From Merdivivens faecigallinarum (GTDB lineage: Bacteria; Bacteroidota; Bacteroidia; Bacteroidales; UBA932): DNA of 9,345 nucleotides. The first letter of the stretch is position 1. The number at the start of each line of letters is the position of its first letter. Below are positions 1 through 4,852 of this stretch, piece by piece. A model generated the notes under the pieces. The model saw nothing but the letters and a program-made list of their open reading frames with translations, searched no databases and had not been told where the DNA came from. Location of the stretch: contig JADILY010000063.1 of assembly GCA_017695055.1 (NCBI GenBank), forward strand, positions 1 to 9,345, read 5' to 3'. The position numbers were made by a program, and so were the translations under genes.

Positions 1-18
1 ATGCAAATGAATTTGCAT
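1..18. repeat. Palindrome A (8-bp arms)
   Basis: A perfect inverted repeat: ATGCAAAT (1-8) and ATTTGCAT (11-18) around a 2-nt centre. It lies at the left edge, so it may be part of a longer element outside the window. It resembles two further palindromes at 81-108 and 162-179 in layout but not in sequence, which suggests pairing is kept while sequence changes. Confidence 0.6.
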
Positions 19-20
19 TG

Positions 21-82
21 GCATGTTTCGTCCGGATGAGACGGGAGGCCTTGGACTCACGGATACAACGGGCGGAACATGC
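21..82. repeat. Stem-loop element B, copy 1
   Basis: Positions 21-34 pair with 69-82 over 14 bp, including two G-T wobbles. The 3' side contains CGGATACAA (60-68), six bases, then GAACAT (75-80). The same bipartite signature occurs at 312-332 in copy 2. No coding function is supported. It could be a structured RNA or a palindromic repeat acting at the DNA level; strand is unknown. Confidence 0.55.
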
Positions 83-108
83 AATGCAAGCCGCCGGGCT
101 TGCATTGC
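81..108. repeat. Palindrome C (12-bp perfect arms)
   Basis: GCAATGCAAGCC (81-92) and GGCTTGCATTGC (97-108) are perfect inverted complements around a 4-nt loop, GCCG. It is the strongest short hairpin in the first 350 bp. It directly precedes the first 54-bp repeat and overlaps its first two bases. No T-run follows, so a terminator role is not indicated. Confidence 0.75.
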
Positions 109-160
109 CGAGGCGCAACAGTATTTCTGCCGTCAGGCAAATATCGAAGAAGCCGAGAGC
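107..160. repeat. 54-bp direct repeat D, copy 1
   Basis: This 54-bp block is repeated at 181-234 with one mismatch (A at 147, C at 221). It begins GCCGAGGCGCAACAG and ends GCCGAGAGC, and holds a small hairpin with TGCC (128-131) and GGCA (136-139) around GTCA. The copies are 74 bp apart, which is not a multiple of three, so the conservation is not of a reading frame. Confidence 0.85.
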
Positions 161-161
161 A

Positions 162-179
162 TAACAAATTTATTTGTTA
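162..179. repeat. Palindrome E between the two 54-bp repeats
   Basis: TAACAAAT (162-169) and ATTTGTTA (172-179) are perfect complements around a 2-nt centre. It fills nearly all of the 20-bp gap between the two D repeats. The sequence is unrelated to palindrome C, although it sits in the same place relative to a D repeat. Confidence 0.7.
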
Positions 180-180
180 C

Positions 181-234
181 GCCGAGGCGCAACAGTATTT
201 CTGCCGTCAGGCAAATATCGCAGAAGCCGAGAGC
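181..234. repeat. 54-bp direct repeat D, copy 2
   Basis: Matches copy 1 at 107-160 in 53 of 54 positions. The single change creates GCAGAA (219-224 region), which can pair with the internal TTCTGC near 199-204, so copy 2 can form one additional stem that copy 1 cannot. The internal hairpin is TGCC (202-205) with GGCA (210-213). Confidence 0.85.
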
Positions 235-250
235 CTCGTATTAAGGGAAA

Positions 251-332
251 GTGTCACTTATTCGCGGCAATGGTCCACTTTCCGGGAAGAACGGACTGGG
301 AATGCACTCTCCGGATACAAATAAGTGAACAT
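251..332. repeat. Stem-loop element B, copy 2
   Basis: CACTTATT (255-262) pairs with AATAAGTG (320-327). The stem extends outward to 251 and 332 if A329 is bulged. The 3' side has CGGATACAA (312-320), six bases, then GAACAT (327-332), as in copy 1 at 60-80. The six intervening bases differ (ataagt here, cgggcg in copy 1) and each set is matched by a different 5' arm, so pairing is kept despite sequence change. The interior is longer than in copy 1 and may hold a smaller stem (GTCC near 273 with GGAC near 293). Confidence 0.55.
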
Positions 333-397
333 AACGGAAGTCCGGGTGCAGACAATTTTATAACAAACTGAATATCAATACACTAAAAATTCAAGTA

Positions 398-430
398 CAC
401 ATTTCGGCCGTTTAAAACTTCCGAAATGTG
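398..430. repeat. Hairpin in spacer 1 of the array
   Basis: CACATTTCGG (398-407) and CCGAAATGTG (421-430) form a perfect 10-bp stem with a 13-nt loop. A short T-containing stretch (cattcgtttta) follows on the + strand, so weak terminator activity cannot be excluded, but no upstream gene reads into it within the window. Confidence 0.7.
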
Positions 431-580
431 CATTCGTTTTACTAATCACTTGATTATCAATGTATTCAAAATTATCATGCACCGACTGTTCCAAAATTAC
501 ATGGAAAACTTTCCCTCCGTCAGACTTTGAAGCGAGTAAAATATTTACAAATGTCTAATTATCAATTATTTAAGAAAATA

Positions 581-625
581 CAACTCGCTTCCGACCATGT
601 CCGCACACCCCTCAAAAGCGAGTTG
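581..625. repeat. Hairpin in spacer 3 of the array
   Basis: CAACTCGCTT (581-590) and AAGCGAGTTG (616-625) form a perfect 10-bp stem with a 25-nt loop. Both arms have alternative partners. Positions 583-591 can pair with GAAGCGAGT at 529-537, and 617-628 can pair with 664-675, so this hairpin competes with two others that enclose the neighbouring AT-rich cores. Confidence 0.7.
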
Positions 626-675
626 AATTTTTATAAGTCACTGATTTTAAATGATTTAGCAAAATTCGACTCGCT
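617..675. repeat. Inverted repeat enclosing array core 4
   Basis: AGCGAGTTGAAT (617-628) pairs with ATTCGACTCGCT (664-675) over 12 positions with one G-T wobble. The arms bracket the AT-rich core at 629-666. The left arm is shared with the 581-625 hairpin, so the two structures are mutually exclusive. Confidence 0.55.
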
Positions 676-703
676 CCAAACTTTGTCGGTATATTTTTCA
701 CCT

Positions 704-717
704 GATAGCCAGCTATC
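704..717. repeat. Small hairpin in spacer 4 of the array
   Basis: GATAGC (704-709) and GCTATC (712-717) are perfect complements around CA. It lies directly before the AT-rich core that starts at 720. A 2-nt loop would be strained in RNA, so a DNA palindrome is the safer description. Confidence 0.45.
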
Positions 718-766
718 GTTTTTATAACATATTGATAACCAATATTTTACCATAACGACCCCTGCT

Positions 767-792
767 TTTGGGTACCTCAGAAAGTACCCAAA
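767..792. repeat. Hairpin in spacer 5 of the array
   Basis: TTTGGGTAC (767-775) and GTACCCAAA (784-792) form a perfect 9-bp stem with an 8-nt loop. It lies about 115 bp beyond the stop codon of the leftward EEP gene. No T-run follows immediately on either strand, so it is not a typical terminator. Confidence 0.65.
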
Positions 793-868
793 GACAGCCC
801 ACATTTTTACAAACCACTGATTATCAATACGTTTAAAATTAGTAAGATGGACATGGGATGAAAAACGG

Positions 869-915
869 GGCCGCTCACAAAACGGACCGCACACAAAAAG
901 GATCGCTCACAAAAC
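869..915. repeat. Triplicated 15-16 bp tandem repeat at the 3' end of the EEP gene
   Basis: Three adjacent units at 869-883, 884-899 and 900-915 follow the pattern GG(A)yCGCnCACAAAAm. The third overlaps the end of the EEP gene, whose TGA stop is at 907-909 on the minus strand. The other two therefore look like copies of that 3' end placed just beyond it. Replication slippage is a simple explanation. Confidence 0.7.
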
Positions 916-2019
916 GATATTGATTTCAACCGGCTTGTGGTCGCCATGCCTGAAACCGGAATTGCCGCAGATTTCCGCCTGCCCCGCATGAAGACCGCCG
1001 GATATGAAGAAATAATCCGTAACGCTCTGCACCGGGCCTTCGCTGAAAGGCTTGTCCAGATACCTCAACGTCTTTTCATCCGCATCATAAACGACACGGC
1101 CGCAAGCGCCCAGTCCGGACAAATCCAACGGGGCTACGGCAAAATGCGGATTGGATGTCTCTTCTTCAGACGGGACATAACCCGGCGGATACTGGTTCCA
1201 GTCCCCTCCCACAAGCACGACGGCCCCTTCCCGGCACAGCGAATCGGCCCAGCCGGCAAGGAAATCCGTTTCCTGCAAACGCATGCCTCCCGTATCGTAG
1301 GCCGTATTGTGCGTATTCCCTATCACGAGCCTGCTTCCGTCAGGAAGGCGATACCCGGCGGCCAGCAGGCAACGTTTCAGATTGAACATGCTGACAGGAA
1401 AGGGAAAACGGGAAGGATAGGAAAGCCGTTCCACCTTCTCTGGACGGTATCTGCTCAGTATCGCGACACCGCTCGACACCTTGCCCAACGGATTGGAAAG
1501 AGGTATGGGGACAAAAAAACTTTTGTAGTTGTACGCGAAATACAGACAGTAGTCCGGAAAAGCCTCGCGCAACAGCTCCAATTCATTTATCATGTACGAC
1601 CTGCGGGAAGCCTCGTCCACTTCCTGCAACAGATATATGTCCGCATCCATCGACTTCAGTTCACAGACAATGGCGGCAAGGTTTTCACGGGTACGTTCCT
1701 CGCTGCATCTCATCCTCGTCCCTCCATCATAGAAAAAATCCATATCGTCACCCAGGCCGCCGTAACCGATGTTCCATGTGACTATTTTCAGCGTATCCGG
1801 AATGATTTTCCCGGATTCCGGAACCGCAACGCCGGAATAGCCCCCGGAGGAACCGCAGAGCCACTTTCCGGCATACTCATACACAGGCTCCCTGCCGTCG
1901 GGACGGAAATCCGTCATGACCCCGACCGCCAGGAAAACAAGCACGAGCACGACCGAAACCACAGCGGCCCATAATACGGTTTTCAGAAAAATTTTAATAC
2001 ATGCAGGAAAAGCCTTCAT
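907..2019 (-). CDS. Membrane-anchored endonuclease/exonuclease/phosphatase (EEP) family protein
   Basis: A 370-residue protein of the EEP (DNase I-like) superfamily, metal-dependent phosphodiesterases acting on nucleic acids or phosphorylated small molecules; the substrate cannot be told from sequence. A single hydrophobic helix at about residues 15-35 should anchor it in the inner membrane with the catalytic domain outside. Visible motifs in order are TWNIGYG (Asn83), LLQEVD (Glu133, metal ligand), GNTHNTAY (His237), GGDWNQ (Asp273, Asn275), TDYFF, and GDHKPVE near the C-terminus (His361). The set looks complete, so it is probably active. I chose the ATG at 2019. An in-frame GTG at 2064 would add 15 residues that resemble neither signal nor domain, and it lies upstream of the predicted promoter element at 2044-2051. 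GGAGGT lies 16 nt upstream of the ATG, too far for ideal use. The gene diverges from fabG. Confidence 0.88.
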   Translation of the reverse strand: MKAFPACIKIFLKTVLWAAVVSVVLVLVFLAVGVMTDFRPDGREPVYEYAGKWLCGSSGGYSGVAVPESGKIIPDTLKIVTWNIGYGGLGDDMDFFYDGGTRMRCSEERTRENLAAIVCELKSMDADIYLLQEVDEASRRSYMINELELLREAFPDYCLYFAYNYKSFFVPIPLSNPLGKVSSGVAILSRYRPEKVERLSYPSRFPFPVSMFNLKRCLLAAGYRLPDGSRLVIGNTHNTAYDTGGMRLQETDFLAGWADSLCREGAVVLVGGDWNQYPPGYVPSEEETSNPHFAVAPLDLSGLGACGRVVYDADEKTLRYLDKPFSEGPVQSVTDYFFISGGLHAGQAEICGNSGFRHGDHKPVEINIVL

Positions 2020-2023
2020 ACCG

Positions 2024-2029
2024 CTACAT
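2024..2029 (-). other. Start-stop element (ATG TAG) upstream of the EEP gene
   Basis: On the minus strand an ATG at 2029-2027 is followed at once by TAG at 2026-2024, 4 nt before the chosen EEP start. It is preceded at 6 nt by GGAGGT (2041-2036), the best Shine-Dalgarno match in this leader. A one-codon upstream frame could affect translation of the EEP gene, or may be chance. Confidence 0.3.
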
Positions 2030-2043
2030 AAAATGACCTCCGG

Positions 2044-2051
2044 CAAAAATA
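2044..2051 (-). promoter_or_regulatory. -7 promoter element (TATTTTTG) for the EEP gene
   Basis: Read leftward, TATTTTTG matches the Bacteroidota -7 consensus TAnnTTTG exactly and would start transcription about 17 nt before the EEP ATG. No TTTG at the expected -33 spacing was found, so the call rests on one box. Confidence 0.45.
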
Positions 2052-2075
2052 CGGAGATTTTCACGGAAAATTATA

Positions 2076-2083
2076 TAACTTTG
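2076..2083 (+). promoter_or_regulatory. -7 promoter element (TAACTTTG) for fabG
   Basis: TAACTTTG fits TAnnTTTG exactly, 33 bp before the fabG ATG, giving a leader of roughly 25 nt. No clear -33 TTTG was found. This box and the oppositely oriented box at 2044-2051 are both followed by CCG, forming an inverted pair CGGCAAA (2041-2047) and TTTGCCG (2080-2086). Confidence 0.5.
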
Positions 2084-2116
2084 CCGCAAAATAATGAACA
2101 TTTAAAATTCAGAACC

Positions 2117-2863
2117 ATGGGATTATTATCTGGTAAAGTCGCCCTGATTACAGGAGCGGCACGCGGAATCGGAAAAGCAATCGCGCTCAAATATGCATCG
2201 GAAGGTGCAGACATCGCATTCACAGACCTTGTAATAAACGAAGCAGCCGAACAGACGGTAAAGGAAATCGAAGCATTCGGGGTAAAGGCGAAGGCCTACG
2301 CTTCCAATGCGGCATCTTCCGAGGAAACGCACAAGGTTGTGGAGGAAATCCATAAGGAATTCGGAAAAATAGACATCCTCGTGAACAATGCAGGCATAAC
2401 CAAAGACGGCCTTATGCTCCGCATGAGCGAGGCGCAGTGGGATGCGGTAATCAACGTGAACCTCAAATCCGCCTTCAATTTCATACACGCCATAACTCCT
2501 ATCATGGCACGCCAGAAAGGAGGCAGCATCATAAACATGTCATCTGTAGTCGGCGTATCGGGCAATGCCGGACAGTGCAACTACTCCGCTTCCAAAGCCG
2601 GACTTATCGGCCTTGCAAAATCGATTGCAAAGGAAATGGGCTCAAGGGGCATCCGCGCGAATGCAATCGCTCCGGGCTTCATCATCACGGACATGACGGC
2701 AGCCCTTCCGGAGCCTGTAAGGAAAGACTGGGAAAGCAAGATTCCTCTCCGCAGGGGCGGTACGCCTGAAGACGTAGCCAATGTAGCCACATTCCTGGCA
2801 AGCGACCTTTCGTCATACGTCAGCGGACAGGTCATCCACTGCTGCGGCGGAATGAACATGTAA
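2117..2863 (+). CDS. fabG: 3-oxoacyl-[acyl-carrier-protein] reductase FabG
   Basis: A 248-residue short-chain dehydrogenase/reductase that uses NADPH to reduce 3-oxoacyl-ACP to 3-hydroxyacyl-ACP in cytoplasmic type II fatty acid elongation. The nucleotide-binding motif TGAARGIG is at 12-19, NNAG at 90-93, the active-site Asn at 115, Ser143 in NMSSVVG, and Tyr156 and Lys160 in YSASK. The Pro-Gly loop NAIAPGF and the C-terminal GGMNM tail fit FabG rather than a general sugar or steroid dehydrogenase. Length is typical. The ATG at 2117 starts directly at the first beta strand; the longer open frame upstream runs antisense through the EEP gene and is not used. Two adjacent cysteines (242-243) precede the final GGM, and Cys154 lies next to the catalytic loop, a minor oddity. 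It is transcribed alone, from its own promoter to a terminator at about 2900-2938. Confidence 0.95.
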   Translation: MGLLSGKVALITGAARGIGKAIALKYASEGADIAFTDLVINEAAEQTVKEIEAFGVKAKAYASNAASSEETHKVVEEIHKEFGKIDILVNNAGITKDGLMLRMSEAQWDAVINVNLKSAFNFIHAITPIMARQKGGSIINMSSVVGVSGNAGQCNYSASKAGLIGLAKSIAKEMGSRGIRANAIAPGFIITDMTAALPEPVRKDWESKIPLRRGGTPEDVANVATFLASDLSSYVSGQVIHCCGGMNM

Positions 2864-2896
2864 TGAACAGGAAACAAACGACAGAACAACCTAAAT

Positions 2897-2938
2897 AAAA
2901 ACGGGCGGGCTATGGAAACACAGCCGCCCGCTTTAGTT
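2897..2938. terminator. Bidirectional terminator between fabG and the galE operon
   Basis: CGGGCGG (2902-2908) pairs with CCGCCCG (2924-2930), and CT (2910-2911) extends the stem with AG (2922-2923) around a one-G bulge. The + strand continues into ctttagtttctt. The minus strand continues into gtttttattt, the better T-run. It should end fabG transcripts from the left and the galE/FISUMP-like transcript from the right. Confidence 0.8.
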
Positions 2939-3152
2939 TCTTATAAAACATCAGGAAGTGGGCCAGGCTCGGCAACGCAGATACGGCGAGGCTCCCAAAA
3001 TCCCCATACAGGAAAGAAAACTTGCAAATGACTCTGCCGGACATTGCTGAAGTACGGCCGGCAAAAGAAGATAATAGGCAACAATGTCTAAAGAGAAGGC
3101 GATACGGAGCATCACATCCTGATATGTTCCTGTCACGAACCGGAATCCGATA

Positions 3153-3665
3153 TTAGAACCCGGCCACCGCCCTTACGCGGTATGTCAGATATTTTACAGT
3201 ATAATATTCAAGACCGTAACGCATATATGCATGCCATGCCGAAGCCGCATCGTATTCAGTCGAGGACCAGTAACGGCCGGCTTCGCCGACATTCGGTATA
3301 AGTGTTCCGCCCGCCTCTGCAAGCCCGGCATTCACCGCATCGCGTTCTTTCAAGGCAAAGGCCGACAGCTCCTCCTTTGCGGGAAGGTACCATGCATCGC
3401 CCTTGTCGCGGCACCATTTGAAAGCGGGATAATTTTCTTCCCACCCGAAAAAGGAAACCACTTTTTTCATATTTTCCATGCCGTCGTTTTGATTAAAACA
3501 CCCGACTTCGATTTTTTTCACCCATTCGTGCGAGCGGCACCAGGAGAGTTCGGCCTCATCCAAAGAAAGGATTTTACCATGCTGTCCGTCCTGTTCAATC
3601 GCGAAAACGACACCTTTCAAGCCGTTTTCGCAATATAAGTCTCCGATTTTATACTTTCCGTTCAT
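3153..3665 (-). CDS. FISUMP/DUF1566-like protein with C-type-lectin-type C-terminus
   Basis: A 170-residue protein with no signal peptide or membrane helix, so probably cytoplasmic unless exported in an unusual way. It resembles the Bacteroidales FISUMP/DUF1566 group: GKILSLDEAE (30-39), DGMENMKK (61-68), WCRDKGDAWYLPAKEEL (84-100), YWSSTEYDAASAW (132-144) and the terminal RVRAV (163-167). The WYLP...YWSSTE...VRAV pattern is typical of compact C-type-lectin-like domains. Related folds serve as target proteins of diversity-generating retroelements, with variation between YWSSTE and VRAV, but no reverse transcriptase or template repeat lies in this window. The biochemical role is unknown; binding is the best guess. 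It starts 45 bp after galE on the same strand and is probably co-transcribed; the terminator at about 2900 would end the transcript. The ATG at 3665 has no strong ribosome-binding site. Confidence 0.75.
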   Translation of the reverse strand: MNGKYKIGDLYCENGLKGVVFAIEQDGQHGKILSLDEAELSWCRSHEWVKKIEVGCFNQNDGMENMKKVVSFFGWEENYPAFKWCRDKGDAWYLPAKEELSAFALKERDAVNAGLAEAGGTLIPNVGEAGRYWSSTEYDAASAWHAYMRYGLEYYTVKYLTYRVRAVAGF

Positions 3666-3710
3666 ATCTTATGACTTTAAGTTTATAAAAAGTTCTTTGT
3701 CTGTGTCCTG

Positions 3711-4742
3711 TCAATCGTCTTTGCCTGCAAGGTGCCTTTCCCATGCCCACGCGGACTCCAATGTATCCGAAAGCCTGCGTTCCGCCTTCCAGCCCAGCTC
3801 CCTGTTAGCCAAAGACGGGTCGGCCCAAATGGCGGTAACGTCCCCGGGCCTTCTCGGCGCCATCCTGTAATTCAATTTTACTCCATTGGCCTGCTCGAAT
3901 GTGCGCACTATTTCAAGTACGGAAACCGGCGTACCGGTACCGATATTGAATATTTCATAGTCCCGCTTCATCTTGCCGCCTATCATTCTCCCCACTGCCG
4001 CGACATGGGCTTTCGCCAGGTCGGTCACATCTATGTAGTCCCTCAGGCATGTCCCGTCGGGAGTCGGATAATCATCACCGAAAATGCTCAGGCACTCCCG
4101 TTTCCCGATAGCCGTCTGGGTAACATAAGGAATCAGGTTGTTGGGAACCCCGCGCGGCAATTCGCCCAAAAGCGCCGACGGATGGGCCCCTACCGGATTG
4201 AAATACCTCAAAGCCGTACCCTTTATGCCTATGCCCGCCTTCACCGTATGTTCCAGGATATCTTCGCACATCTGCTTGGTCGCACCGTAAGGCGATGTCG
4301 CCGGCTTGCGCGGAGAATTTTCCGTAACAGGCAGGCTGTCCGCCTCGCCGTAAACCGTAGCCGAAGAGGAAAACAGCACATTGCACCCTCCGTTTCCGGC
4401 CGCGGCACCGAGCACGGTCATGAACGAATCCAGATTGTTCCTGAAATATTTCAAAGGTTCCGCCACTGATTCGCCCACCGCCTTGAAAGCCGCGAAATGT
4501 ATCAGCGCATCGATTCGGTGCTCTTTAAAAATCCGTGCCACGGATTCCGCATCACAGCAGTCTATCTTGTAAAAAGGAATGTCGGACCGGCCGGTAACTT
4601 TTTTAACGCCTTCGAAACAAGTCATATCGCAATTGGACATATTGTCCGCAACAACCACTTCGTATCCTGCCTCGATGAGTTCGACAGCCACGTGGCTACC
4701 GATATAACCGGCGCCTCCGGTCACTAAAACTGTATGGGACAT
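3711..4742 (-). CDS. galE: UDP-glucose 4-epimerase GalE
   Basis: A 343-residue extended short-chain dehydrogenase that interconverts UDP-glucose and UDP-galactose with tightly bound NAD, supplying galactose for the Leloir pathway and for surface glycans. TGGAGYIGSH (8-17) binds NAD. Ser127 in SSSATVYG, Tyr152 and Lys156 in YGATK form the catalytic set, with the same spacing as in E. coli GalE. FNPVGAHPSALLGE and the DGTCLRDYIDVTDLA stretch are characteristic of GalE. Length is close to the 338 of E. coli. I chose the ATG at 4742 because the NAD motif begins seven residues later; the open frame continues upstream for 55 codons through the dacB promoter and is not conserved-looking. It diverges from dacB across 110 bp and is followed by the FISUMP-like gene. 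No other gal gene is nearby, so it is more likely housekeeping than part of an induced galactose operon. Confidence 0.96.
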   Translation of the reverse strand: MSHTVLVTGGAGYIGSHVAVELIEAGYEVVVADNMSNCDMTCFEGVKKVTGRSDIPFYKIDCCDAESVARIFKEHRIDALIHFAAFKAVGESVAEPLKYFRNNLDSFMTVLGAAAGNGGCNVLFSSSATVYGEADSLPVTENSPRKPATSPYGATKQMCEDILEHTVKAGIGIKGTALRYFNPVGAHPSALLGELPRGVPNNLIPYVTQTAIGKRECLSIFGDDYPTPDGTCLRDYIDVTDLAKAHVAAVGRMIGGKMKRDYEIFNIGTGTPVSVLEIVRTFEQANGVKLNYRMAPRRPGDVTAIWADPSLANRELGWKAERRLSDTLESAWAWERHLAGKDD

Positions 4743-4798
4743 ATCAGCATTTTTAATGATACATAATACTTCGCCACGAAGATAATAAAAATATGGAC

Positions 4799-4806
4799 TA
4801 CTTTTG
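4799..4806 (+). promoter_or_regulatory. -7 promoter element (TACTTTTG) for dacB
   Basis: TACTTTTG matches TAnnTTTG exactly and lies 46 bp before the dacB ATG, implying a leader of about 40 nt. A purine-rich stretch (aaagaaga, just before 4851) may serve in ribosome binding. No convincing -33 box was found. For galE in the other direction only a near match, TATTTTTA (4793-4786 on the minus strand), is present. Confidence 0.45.
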
Positions 4807-4852
4807 CAATTAAAAGCTGTTTTGATTTTTAAAAAAAGGCAAAAAGAAGATA

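Larger units (their letters stand above)
356..841. repeat. Array of six degenerate units with AT-rich cores
   Basis: Six cores align at 356-391, 437-474, 543-580, 629-666, 720-755 and 805-841. Each starts with TTTTA (ATTTA in the third), continues with a variant of CTGATTATCAATA, and ends in an A-rich stretch such as AAAATT. Core starts are 81, 106, 86, 91 and 85 bp apart. The spacers between cores are less AT-rich, unrelated in sequence, and several contain inverted repeats. The cores are too divergent and the spacing too loose for a CRISPR array. No gene is supported here. Copies 2 and 6 are the best matched to each other; copies 4 and 5 are the most diverged. Confidence 0.65.

Noticed and set aside
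23..371. Small + strand frames of 65-81 codons in all three frames
   Set aside because: They cross the 54-bp repeats, whose 74-bp period shifts the frame between copies, and no frame shows a recognisable protein or translation signal.
617..675. Integron attC sites
   Set aside because: One GTTGAAT fits the GTTRRRY pattern, but the matching RYYYAAC is missing and the other units lack both. No integron integrase or cassette gene is present.
356..841. CRISPR array
   Set aside because: The repeated cores differ at many positions, their spacing varies from 81 to 106 bp, spacers often contain palindromes, and no cas gene is in the window.
527..989. Short frames within the AT-rich array (527-727 +, 631-894 -, 807-989 -)
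   Set aside because: They read across the degenerate repeat cores and hairpins; their residues follow the repeat pattern, not a protein family, and no ribosome-binding site supports them.
937..1974. 345-codon + strand frame
   Set aside because: It is the antisense shadow of the EEP gene, whose motifs are intact on the minus strand.
3100..3160. Frameshifted continuation of the FISUMP-like protein (SNIGFRFV in the next frame)
   Set aside because: The in-frame end VRAVAGF is a natural terminus for the family, and the alternative frame has a stop a few codons before the junction.
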